Origin: Thermoplasma acidophilum DSM 1728 | GTDB taxonomy: Archaea; Thermoplasmatota; Thermoplasmata; Thermoplasmatales; Thermoplasmataceae | NCBI RefSeq assembly: GCF_000195915.1 | Contig: NC_002578.1 | Location: forward strand, 1,483,644 to 1,547,643 | Reading direction: 5' to 3' | DNA: 64,000 nt | Part shown: positions 53,536 to 61,656 of the stretch, piece by piece | Layout of the letters: each line of letters opens with the position of its first letter | Position numbering within the stretch: position 1 is the stretch's first letter | Program-made: the position numbers and the translations under genes | The notes under the pieces: generated by a model | The model's database searches: none | What the model was told of the DNA's origin: nothing | What the model saw: the letters and a program-made list of their open reading frames with translations, nothing else

Positions 53536-54153
53536 ATGCTTGCCGAAAATCTGAAATCACTTTATCTGGACGAATGGAACAGATATGTTGGCCATGAATT
53601 CGTAAGGAGGATGGAGCATGGTGATCTTCCGCTGGAGAATTTCAAGTTTTATCTTGTTCAGGATTCCCTCTACGTTGAAGAGATGCTCAGGGCTGTTATG
53701 AGATCCACAGAGTTAATGCCAAATGATATGGCAATACGCATACTTTCATCCGTGGTGCTGGGCAGGGACAAGGGAATGGAGACCCACGCATTTCTTGAGA
53801 AGGAGCTTGGTGTGGAGAAAAGCAGTCGGATGACTATGACAACTTATTCGTATACAAGGCATCTCAGGTATTCTTCAACTATTGGATGGCCGCAGTTCCT
53901 TGCGGCATGGATACCATGCATGTGGGGATACTCCGAGATCGGAAAGACTGTTTTAAATTCTCCAAACAGGTACTACAGAACATGGGCAGAGTTCTATGCC
54001 TCAAAGGAATACGCCGACAGGGTATCGGTCATACTCGAAGCCATGGACAGGTTCAATGGCGACATAACCGAGATAAAGGACTATTTCCTGATCAGCCTTA
54101 AATTTGAACAGATGTTCTGGCAGGCCGCGTTTGATATGGAAAAGCCCATCTGA
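53536..54153 (+). CDS. tenA: TenA-family protein (thiaminase II-like)
   Basis: A 205-residue all-helical protein. LAAWIPCMWGYSEIG contains the catalytic Cys of the family (about residue 135), and the conserved Glu in FEQMFWQAAFD (near the C-terminus) fits. It hydrolyses aminopyrimidine breakdown products of thiamin, or is a related salvage enzyme. The ATG at 53536 follows a AAGAAATACGA box by about 22 bp, so the longer frame starting at 53431 is unlikely. It lies alone. Confidence 0.88.
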   Translation: MLAENLKSLYLDEWNRYVGHEFVRRMEHGDLPLENFKFYLVQDSLYVEEMLRAVMRSTELMPNDMAIRILSSVVLGRDKGMETHAFLEKELGVEKSSRMTMTTYSYTRHLRYSSTIGWPQFLAAWIPCMWGYSEIGKTVLNSPNRYYRTWAEFYASKEYADRVSVILEAMDRFNGDITEIKDYFLISLKFEQMFWQAAFDMEKPI

Positions 54154-54222
54154 TAACTTCGTACACTGTCGATAGATCGTTTGATCATCCAGCCCAGAAA
54201 ATTCATCTAGTTTAACATGCCC

Positions 54223-54240
54223 CTATAAAAATATATTTTA
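54223..54240 (+). promoter_or_regulatory. TATA box of the sugar nucleotidyltransferase gene
   Basis: CTATAAAAATATATTTTA centred about 28 bp before the ATG at 54260; leaderless arrangement. Confidence 0.55.
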
Positions 54241-54259
54241 CCATTCGTTACGATGATAC

Positions 54260-55339
54260 ATGTCCCTGAAAGGAGTTGTGATGGCCGGAGGCAAGGGAAC
54301 GAGGCTGAGGCCAATAACATATTCGATCCCGAAACCGCTCGTTCCAGTGGCTGGAAAGCCCGTGATATCGTACATACTGGATGCGTTTTACAGATCGGGA
54401 ATAAGCGATATAATAATAACAACCGGTTATAAGTTCGAATCCCTCATAAAGGGTGTTCTGGAAAATAAGAACAGCCAACAGAATATACTTTTTTCTGTGG
54501 AAAAGGAGGCCGCTGGAACAGCCGGAGGGGTAAAGATTGCGGAAAACTTTCTTGACGATACCTTCGTGGTGGGGAGTGGGGATATACTCATAGATTTCGA
54601 CATAGGAGACATGATAAAGGAGCACCAGCGCAGGAAGAACAAGATAACGATCGCAGTGACAAAGGTGGACGACCCATCCCAGTTCGGAATAGCGGAGATA
54701 GATGAGGAAGGTTACATCAAGCGATTCCTGGAAAAGCCAGGAAAGAACGAGACCTTCTCGGACACCATAAATGCAGGCGTTTACATCATGGATCGATCGC
54801 TTCTCCGGTACATACCATCCACGGGGCAGTTCGATTTTGCAAAGGATCTGTTTCCAAAGCTGCTCTCGCAGGGCATAAAGATAGGAACATACCTCATAGA
54901 TGGCGTGTGGCTGGATGCCGGAAGGCCGAAGGACGTCATAAAGGCAAACCAGATAATGGTTGAGAAATATGGCGAAAGCTTCAATGGTACCGGCAAGGCA
55001 ATAATAAAATCAAAGGTGCCGCAGGGCTGCTCCATAAAGCCGCCCATATACATAGGCGAGGGTGTGCACGTAGGAAACAACAGCACCATATCAGGATCGG
55101 CCGTTTACGATGGCGTTTCGATAGGCGATGACGTTCAGATCGAGAATTCTGTCATAATGGCATCGTCAAAGATAATGCGGGGAACGAAGGTTGTGAACTC
55201 AGTGATAATGCAGAACACAACTATAGGCGAAGACTGCGAGATACATGACAGCGTACTGTCGCAGAAATTAAACCTACAGAACGGATCGAAGGTATTCCAG
55301 GTTGCCCTGTCATCTGAGATAGTACAGGATGAAAACTAG
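54260..55339 (+). CDS. Sugar-1-phosphate nucleotidyltransferase with left-handed beta-helix
   Basis: A 359-residue protein: an N-terminal nucleotidyltransferase domain (about 1-235) opening with VVMAGGKGTRLRPIT and KPLVPVAGKP, the metal-binding GSGDILIDFD, and FLEKPGK; then hexapeptide repeats (about 255-345, IGDDVQIENSVIMASSKIM) forming a left-handed helix. The pattern matches mannose-1-phosphate guanylyltransferase/GlmU-like enzymes, but the nucleotide and sugar are uncertain. It would supply activated sugars for the glycosylated surface lipids and proteins. The 3' end overlaps the convergent DUF131 gene by 30 bases. Confidence 0.92.
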   Translation: MSLKGVVMAGGKGTRLRPITYSIPKPLVPVAGKPVISYILDAFYRSGISDIIITTGYKFESLIKGVLENKNSQQNILFSVEKEAAGTAGGVKIAENFLDDTFVVGSGDILIDFDIGDMIKEHQRRKNKITIAVTKVDDPSQFGIAEIDEEGYIKRFLEKPGKNETFSDTINAGVYIMDRSLLRYIPSTGQFDFAKDLFPKLLSQGIKIGTYLIDGVWLDAGRPKDVIKANQIMVEKYGESFNGTGKAIIKSKVPQGCSIKPPIYIGEGVHVGNNSTISGSAVYDGVSIGDDVQIENSVIMASSKIMRGTKVVNSVIMQNTTIGEDCEIHDSVLSQKLNLQNGSKVFQVALSSEIVQDEN

Positions 55340-55720
55340 TATTATGAGGATGGCCACGGCGATCGAGATGTAGATAAGGTTTCTGTCGTTTCCGAATATG
55401 ATGGGTATTGGCCCGATCATTATCAGGCCGCCATAATGCTTTTCGGATCTTTTTTCCTTAACCGCTTCCTCCTCATTCATCCATTCGTATTCTGGTGGAA
55501 TGAACACTCTCTCGGAATTGCCGGAGTAACGAAAAGGCGCAAAGAACATAACGACTATTCCAAGGAATATCAGAAGAAACGGTATTATAGAGAGACCTGA
55601 GCCGTAAATTACGGGAAAAATCACAAAAAGAGCAAAATGAGCAATCCCGATTGCAGCCATTGCAATCAGGATCAGGATACCCGCAAGCACAAGCAGGGAG
55701 CCGACACGGAATAGATTCAT
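55310..55720 (-). CDS. DUF131/TIGR00304 membrane protein
   Basis: A 136-residue protein with two or three N-terminal hydrophobic segments, a charged loop, the family motif KHYGGLIMIGPIPIIFGND (about 95-113), and a last membrane segment. Widespread in archaea, function unknown. It starts 1 base after the COG1340 coiled-coil gene's stop codon, so the two are an operon. Confidence 0.85.
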   Translation of the reverse strand: MNLFRVGSLLVLAGILILIAMAAIGIAHFALFVIFPVIYGSGLSIIPFLLIFLGIVVMFFAPFRYSGNSERVFIPPEYEWMNEEEAVKEKRSEKHYGGLIMIGPIPIIFGNDRNLIYISIAVAILIILVFILYYLR

Positions 55721-55721
55721 A

Positions 55722-56609
55722 TCACAGGAAGCCAGCCTTCTGAAGTATCAGCAGATCATCGGTTGTCAGCTCTTCGCCGTTCTTGAATTTCTCGAAGAGT
55801 ACCTCTGCCTTCTGCTGAAGCTCGTCATCCTTCTCCTTCTTCTTTGTGGCTCTCTTCTTTGTCCTGAGTCCAGCTATGACCTTTTCCAGATCCTTAAGGT
55901 CGTTCTTCGCCTGTATGAATGCTTCGTGCTCCTGCTCAGATTCCTTGCCGTATTTGATCGCCATCTCATGCATTTCATCGGCCTTCTTCCTGACCTCATC
56001 AAGCTCCTGCAGGGACTTATTTATGTCATTGCTTATCTCAGAGATCTGATTGGATATCTCTTCTGCTCTCTTCTTGAGATCCCTTGCAAGCGTCTTCTCC
56101 TTGTCGATCTCGGCCAGGAGCGCCTTTACCTTCTCGTTCTCGCTCAGCTGCTTCTCCCTGTCCTCCTTCATCTTCTTGATCTCATTGCTGAGGCGCTTTA
56201 TCTCCTGAACTACCTTGTCCTCCTCTGCCTTGGGTAGCTGCATTGTCTCCTGTTTCTTTATGAGCTTCTGCAGTTCTCTCTCCTTTGCCTTGATGTCCCT
56301 CTGATTGACGCTGGCGTAGTTGGCTTCTTCAGTTATCTTCTTGTATTCCTTCCTGAGCTCTGAGAGCTTTTGGAAATGCTCTTCCTTTTCCGTCCTTATC
56401 TTCTGAACTTCCTCGATGAGGGCGTTCTTCTGTGATATCTTCTGTTTGACTTGGTCCCTCATCTCGTGGGCCTTGGCGTTGAGCTGGTCCCTCTGTTCAG
56501 CATAATTACGGCTCTGCTGTGCAGCTTCATCCCTTTTCTTTATGTGCTCTTCTATTGCTTTTCTCAGAATGTCTCTCTTTTCCTCAAACTCCTGGAGAAG
56601 ATCCGTCAT
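55722..56609 (-). CDS. Archaeal coiled-coil protein (COG1340)
   Basis: A 295-residue protein that is nearly all heptad-repeat coiled coil (residues 1-265), rich in Lys, Glu and Gln, with a short C-terminal domain (ELTTDDLLILQKAGFL). COG1340 proteins are conserved among archaea, with no defined function; structural relation to SMC/kinesin-like rods is only superficial. A TATATAT-like box lies near 56652. It is coupled to the DUF131 membrane protein, suggesting a membrane-tethered rod. Confidence 0.9.
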   Translation of the reverse strand: MTDLLQEFEEKRDILRKAIEEHIKKRDEAAQQSRNYAEQRDQLNAKAHEMRDQVKQKISQKNALIEEVQKIRTEKEEHFQKLSELRKEYKKITEEANYASVNQRDIKAKERELQKLIKKQETMQLPKAEEDKVVQEIKRLSNEIKKMKEDREKQLSENEKVKALLAEIDKEKTLARDLKKRAEEISNQISEISNDINKSLQELDEVRKKADEMHEMAIKYGKESEQEHEAFIQAKNDLKDLEKVIAGLRTKKRATKKKEKDDELQQKAEVLFEKFKNGEELTTDDLLILQKAGFL

Positions 56610-56695
56610 AGTAACACTTCATTGCAGAATTCTATCCTTTATTAATGTGGGGCATATATAGATTTCGCAATCATTCCATTTCGTGATCTAACAGA

Positions 56696-57778
56696 TCAGT
56701 ACCTGCTTATTATCGTAACGATATCCTCGTCCATAAGCGGGTAATCTATTCCAACCCGCTGTTCACCGATCGGCCTGTTCTTTCCCGACACGATAGCGTA
56801 CCTGAATGAATCAATCATGCTCCTGTTGATCTTCCTGCAGACCTCCCTGACGGTCGTACCCTCCCTCACGATGAGCGGTTTCTGGAAATCCACCACTCCA
56901 GCTTTGTTCCTTAGATATATGCGTATGAGGTTAAGGGATCTGAATATCCCTTCCTTCAGTTCCTCTATACCATATCCGGTCTTCGCGGATACCCTGAATA
57001 CCTCGCCGTACTGTGAAACCTGTGATGTATCGAATGAAGGATTCATGTCTATCTTGTTGACGGCCACTATAGACGGTATGTAAACGTATCGTCCCTGTAA
57101 GGTCTCTATTATATCTTCCACGGAAACATTCTCGCGGATGTAGACGTCTGCGTTGACCAGCTTGAACTCCTTCATTATCTCCTTTATATAATCTTCATCA
57201 ATGTCCACGTTCTTTGGCCTGTGCAGCCTTATGCCGCCTGATGTTGTCTTCCTTATCTCCACATTCCTGCGCTTTCTGTTCACGACGATCCCGGCATTGT
57301 AAAGCTCTGTCAGTATCTTGTCTATGCCTCCAGCCTGTACATCCGTGACTATCACGATGAGATCGGCTGCCCTCACCGCACTCAGTATCTCCCTGCCACG
57401 GGCGGAGCCATACGAAGCGTTCTCTATTATGCCTGGAAGATCCAGTATCTGTATCTCTGCGCCCTTGTACTCGAGTATGCCCGGTATGGGTTGGAGCGTG
57501 GTGAATGCATAATCTCCAATCTCACTCTCTGAGTTAGTCAACCTGTTGAGCAGGCTGCTCTTGCCAACGTTTGGAAAACCAACGAGCGCAACCGTTGCGT
57601 CACCGGATTTCGGAACTGCAAATCCACTGTGTGAACCGCCATGGCTTGCGCTGGCCTCCATCTGCAGTTTCGCTATCTTGGCCTTCAGCAGACCGATGTG
57701 ATGCTCTGTCGCCTTGTTGTACTGTGTACGCTTGATCTCGTCCTCAATTTCCTTAATCCGTTCTTCGATCGTTGGCAT
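56696..57778 (-). CDS. Developmentally regulated GTP-binding protein (Drg) homologue
   Basis: A 360-residue translational GTPase of the Obg-HflX group. G1 GFPNVGKSSLLN near residue 70, G3 DLPGIIE, G4 NKID, then a C-terminal TGS domain (about 290-360). The N-terminal helical part (EERIKEIEDEIKRTQYNKATEHHIG) is typical of archaeal Drg. It binds ribosomes or translation factors in eukaryotes. A GATATAAAG box lies about 40 bp upstream. It is divergent from the tricorn gene, 183 bases apart. Confidence 0.95.
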   Translation of the reverse strand: MPTIEERIKEIEDEIKRTQYNKATEHHIGLLKAKIAKLQMEASASHGGSHSGFAVPKSGDATVALVGFPNVGKSSLLNRLTNSESEIGDYAFTTLQPIPGILEYKGAEIQILDLPGIIENASYGSARGREILSAVRAADLIVIVTDVQAGGIDKILTELYNAGIVVNRKRRNVEIRKTTSGGIRLHRPKNVDIDEDYIKEIMKEFKLVNADVYIRENVSVEDIIETLQGRYVYIPSIVAVNKIDMNPSFDTSQVSQYGEVFRVSAKTGYGIEELKEGIFRSLNLIRIYLRNKAGVVDFQKPLIVREGTTVREVCRKINRSMIDSFRYAIVSGKNRPIGEQRVGIDYPLMDEDIVTIISRY

Positions 57779-57929
57779 CTGTTCTACTTTCTTCCCTAAT
57801 TTTCAACCTCTTTATATCTCTTTGCGGTGTCTTTTCATTCATTATGAATGCCATCCCTTATGTCCTTTGGGTCCTGCCAGTGGATCGATCAAGGCAGATT
57901 TTCCCGATCGCTATACCGGAACTTCAAAA

Positions 57930-57937
57930 CCTTTAAG
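57930..57937 (+). promoter_or_regulatory. TATA-like box of the tricorn gene
   Basis: CCTTTAAG about 28 bp before the ATG at 57962, consistent with a leaderless tricorn mRNA starting there. Confidence 0.45.
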
Positions 57938-57961
57938 TTGCACGAAATGCATGGTCTCTGC

Positions 57962-60900
57962 ATGCCCAATCTTTTACTGAACCCGGATATACACGGCGAT
58001 AGGATCATATTCGTTTGCTGCGACGATCTATGGGAACACGATCTGAAGAGCGGATCGACAAGGAAGATCGTATCAAATCTCGGTGTGATAAACAATGCCA
58101 GATTTTTCCCGGATGGCAGGAAAATAGCGATACGTGTCATGAGGGGATCATCCCTCAACACTGCAGATCTGTATTTTTATAACGGAGAGAACGGAGAGAT
58201 AAAACGGATCACGTACTTCTCCGGAAAGAGCACCGGGAGAAGGATGTTCACCGATGTTGCAGGTTTTGACCCGGACGGAAACCTCATAATCTCAACTGAC
58301 GCCATGCAGCCTTTTTCATCCATGACTTGCCTCTACAGGGTAGAAAATGACGGTATAAATTTCGTACCATTGAATCTGGGGCCGGCGACACATATACTCT
58401 TCGCTGATGGAAGAAGAGTTATTGGCAGAAACACGTTTGAGCTCCCCCACTGGAAGGGCTATCGTGGTGGCACGCGTGGTAAGATCTGGATCGAAGTGAA
58501 CAGTGGCGCATTCAAGAAGATAGTGGATATGAGCACACACGTGTCCAGCCCCGTTATAGTTGGGCACCGCATATACTTCATTACCGACATCGATGGCTTC
58601 GGCCAGATATACTCTACAGACCTGGATGGTAAAGACTTACGAAAGCACACCTCCTTCACAGATTATTATCCGCGGCATCTGAACACCGATGGTCGCAGAA
58701 TCCTTTTTTCGAAGGGTGGATCGATATACATTTTCAATCCAGATACGGAAAAGATAGAGAAAATTGAAATAGGCGACCTTGAATCGCCCGAGGACAGGAT
58801 AATCAGCATACCTTCAAAATTTGCAGAGGATTTTTCACCACTTGACGGCGATCTAATCGCCTTCGTCAGCAGAGGCCAGGCGTTCATTCAGGATGTATCC
58901 GGCACATACGTGCTGAAGGTACCGGAACCGCTCAGGATAAGATACGTGAGGAGGGGAGGCGATACAAAGGTGGCTTTCATTCACGGGACACGGGAAGGCG
59001 ATTTCCTAGGGATCTATGACTACAGGACTGGAAAGGCGGAGAAATTTGAAGAGAACCTTGGGAACGTATTTGCAATGGGTGTAGACCGCAATGGCAAATT
59101 CGCAGTTGTTGCCAACGATAGGTTCGAGATCATGACTGTTGACCTCGAAACCGGAAAGCCGACAGTGATTGAACGCAGCAGGGAAGCCATGATAACTGAT
59201 TTCACCATATCCGATAATTCAAGGTTCATAGCTTACGGATTTCCACTGAAGCATGGAGAGACTGACGGCTACGTCATGCAGGCGATACATGTGTACGACA
59301 TGGAAGGTCGCAAAATTTTTGCTGCAACCACGGAAAATTCCCACGATTACGCACCGGCCTTTGACGCAGATTCCAAGAACCTTTACTACCTCTCCTACAG
59401 GAGCCTGGATCCCAGCCCGGACAGGGTGGTTCTGAATTTCAGCTTCGAGGTTGTTTCCAAGCCTTTCGTTATACCGCTTATCCCGGGATCGCCAAATCCA
59501 ACAAAGCTTGTTCCGCGATCAATGACCTCGGAAGCCGGGGAATACGATCTAAATGACATGTATAAGAGATCTAGCCCAATAAACGTGGATCCCGGAGATT
59601 ACAGAATGATCATTCCACTGGAATCGTCAATTCTTATCTACAGCGTTCCAGTACACGGAGAATTCGCTGCGTACTACCAGGGAGCACCAGAAAAGGGTGT
59701 CCTTCTGAAATACGACGTGAAAACCAGAAAGGTAACCGAGGTCAAGAATAACCTGACCGATCTGAGGCTGTCCGCAGACAGGAAGACTGTTATGGTTAGA
59801 AAGGACGATGGAAAGATCTATACATTCCCCTTAGAAAAGCCGGAGGACGAAAGAACTGTGGAAACCGACAAGAGGCCGCTGGTCTCCAGCATTCATGAGG
59901 AGTTCCTTCAGATGTATGACGAAGCGTGGAAGCTTGCCAGGGATAACTACTGGAACGAGGCTGTGGCAAAGGAGATCTCCGAACGGATATACGAAAAGTA
60001 CAGGAATTTGGTACCCCTATGCAAAACCCGGTACGATCTGAGCAATGTGATAGTTGAGATGCAGGGAGAATACCGCACATCGCATTCCTATGAAATGGGC
60101 GGCACGTTCACGGATAAGGACCCATTCAGAAGCGGCAGGATAGCCTGCGATTTCAAGCTAGACGGCGATCACTATGTGGTCGCAAAAGCCTACGCCGGCG
60201 ATTATTCCAACGAGGGCGAGAAATCGCCAATATTCGAGTACGGCATAGATCCGACTGGGTACCTCATCGAAGATATCGACGGCGAAACCGTTGGTGCAGG
60301 CAGCAACATATACCGCGTCCTCTCAGAAAAAGCCGGCACATCGGCAAGGATAAGGCTATCCGGGAAAGGCGGAGATAAAAGGGATCTGATGATCGATATC
60401 TTGGATGATGATCGATTCATAAGATACAGATCATGGGTTGAGGCGAACAGGAGATACGTCCATGAGAGGAGCAAAGGCACCATCGGCTACATTCACATAC
60501 CGGACATGGGAATGATGGGATTGAACGAATTTTACAGGCTCTTCATAAATGAATCATCGTACCAGGGCCTGATAGTGGATGTCAGATTCAACGGTGGAGG
60601 CTTCGTATCCCAGCTGATAATTGAAAAACTGATGAACAAAAGGATCGGATACGATAATCCAAGGAGGGGTACGCTGAGCCCATATCCGACAAACTCTGTG
60701 AGGGGTAAGATAATAGCTATAACAAACGAGTATGCCGGATCTGACGGTGATATCTTCAGTTTTTCGTTCAAAAAGCTGGGGCTAGGCAAGCTCATTGGCA
60801 CCAGGACATGGGGAGGGGTGGTTGGCATAACCCCGAAGCGCAGGCTCATAGACGGCACCGTGCTCACCCAGCCCGAGTTTGCGTTCTGGTTCCGCGATGC

Positions 60901-61063
60901 TGGATTCGGAGTGGAGAACTATGGCGTTGACCCGGATGTTGAGATAGAGTACGCGCCACATGACTATCTTAGCGGGAAAGATCCTCAAATTGATTACGCC
61001 ATTGACGCTTTGATCGAGGAACTCAGAAACTGGAACGAGGAGTTGCCTCAGAGACCCTCTTAA
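57962..61063 (+). CDS. tri: Tricorn protease
   Basis: A 1033-residue core from ATG 57962; the published protein is counted as 1071 from 57848. Domains: six-bladed then seven-bladed beta-propellers (WD-like blades), a PDZ-like domain, and two catalytic domains. In the 1071 numbering the active-site residues are present: Ser745-His746 (GEYRTSHSY), Ser965-Asp966 (EYAGSDGD) and Glu1023. It is a hexamer that assembles into an icosahedral capsid and degrades 6-12-residue peptides released by the proteasome. The ATG at 57962 is preferred because a CCTTTAAG box sits about 28 bp ahead and crystallised protein starts near there; the 38-residue N-terminal extension would lie in what looks like promoter DNA. 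It fits the same pathway as the PAC2 gene. Confidence 0.97.
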   Translation: MPNLLLNPDIHGDRIIFVCCDDLWEHDLKSGSTRKIVSNLGVINNARFFPDGRKIAIRVMRGSSLNTADLYFYNGENGEIKRITYFSGKSTGRRMFTDVAGFDPDGNLIISTDAMQPFSSMTCLYRVENDGINFVPLNLGPATHILFADGRRVIGRNTFELPHWKGYRGGTRGKIWIEVNSGAFKKIVDMSTHVSSPVIVGHRIYFITDIDGFGQIYSTDLDGKDLRKHTSFTDYYPRHLNTDGRRILFSKGGSIYIFNPDTEKIEKIEIGDLESPEDRIISIPSKFAEDFSPLDGDLIAFVSRGQAFIQDVSGTYVLKVPEPLRIRYVRRGGDTKVAFIHGTREGDFLGIYDYRTGKAEKFEENLGNVFAMGVDRNGKFAVVANDRFEIMTVDLETGKPTVIERSREAMITDFTISDNSRFIAYGFPLKHGETDGYVMQAIHVYDMEGRKIFAATTENSHDYAPAFDADSKNLYYLSYRSLDPSPDRVVLNFSFEVVSKPFVIPLIPGSPNPTKLVPRSMTSEAGEYDLNDMYKRSSPINVDPGDYRMIIPLESSILIYSVPVHGEFAAYYQGAPEKGVLLKYDVKTRKVTEVKNNLTDLRLSADRKTVMVRKDDGKIYTFPLEKPEDERTVETDKRPLVSSIHEEFLQMYDEAWKLARDNYWNEAVAKEISERIYEKYRNLVPLCKTRYDLSNVIVEMQGEYRTSHSYEMGGTFTDKDPFRSGRIACDFKLDGDHYVVAKAYAGDYSNEGEKSPIFEYGIDPTGYLIEDIDGETVGAGSNIYRVLSEKAGTSARIRLSGKGGDKRDLMIDILDDDRFIRYRSWVEANRRYVHERSKGTIGYIHIPDMGMMGLNEFYRLFINESSYQGLIVDVRFNGGGFVSQLIIEKLMNKRIGYDNPRRGTLSPYPTNSVRGKIIAITNEYAGSDGDIFSFSFKKLGLGKLIGTRTWGGVVGITPKRRLIDGTVLTQPEFAFWFRDAGFGVENYGVDPDVEIEYAPHDYLSGKDPQIDYAIDALIEELRNWNEELPQRPS

Positions 61064-61197
61064 AAATATATTATAACAGCATCTGATATATAAAATAGGA
61101 TTAAAACTTTTTAGAGATATCCTTATATACGATATTTGGTTAATTTATATGCATAACTCGATAAGCTTAACTATATATTTGCAATCATTAATTTCCT
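61064..61197 (+). promoter_or_regulatory. AT-rich promoter region with TATA box (61169-61180)
   Basis: AACTATATATTT lies 23-24 bp before the ATG at 61198; the gene is probably leaderless. The region before it contains further TATATA-type runs. Confidence 0.45.
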
Positions 61198-61647
61198 ATG
61201 GAAGCTTCAGAAGAGGTTACTATGGTCAATAAGGGTGATGACGGTAAGTCCGGTATTAGATATTACACTACCATCGAGGAACTGTCAAGGGCAATCAACG
61301 CCGGCCTCAGCCTCCAGGACCGGCGGATGAGTGAGGAAGAGGCCATGGAGGCTGCTGAACATATTATAAACTTTTTTGGTTATAATGATCGTGTTATTGA
61401 CAACATGCTTGAGCCTGAAGACAGGGATTCTTTCTACACCATGGAGGATATAGGTATCCTGCAGACTGAGAGGGAAGAAACCACGCTATTCGATGGAAGG
61501 GAGTGGCGGATACATTACTGGATACTCAACATAAACAAGATAATGGAACTTGCAAATATGCAGGTTGATTATAAAAAGAAGATAACAAATGATGAATACA
61601 AGATATACGACGAGATCCCTGATGACTACTGGAAGGTCGTTGAGTAG
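61198..61647 (+). CDS. Thermoplasmata-specific protein of unknown function
   Basis: A 149-residue acidic protein, without Cys, membrane segment or known domain. The C-terminal half (EWRIHYWILNINKIMELAN) is the most conserved-looking part; I recall it from a small family (DUF6015-like) limited to Thermoplasmata, with low certainty. It leads an operon: the ABCE1 gene begins 9 bases after its stop, and archaeosine TGT follows. A ribosome or translation role is guessed from that context. The start is 61198 (leaderless) or ATG 61222. Confidence 0.7.
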   Translation: MEASEEVTMVNKGDDGKSGIRYYTTIEELSRAINAGLSLQDRRMSEEEAMEAAEHIINFFGYNDRVIDNMLEPEDRDSFYTMEDIGILQTEREETTLFDGREWRIHYWILNINKIMELANMQVDYKKKITNDEYKIYDEIPDDYWKVVE

Positions 61648-61656
61648 GGATGCCCG

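Noticed and set aside
57848-57961. N-terminal extension of tricorn to 57848
   Set aside because: It overlaps a TATA-like box and lacks a ribosome site; the ATG at 57962 fits better, although published numbering uses the longer form.
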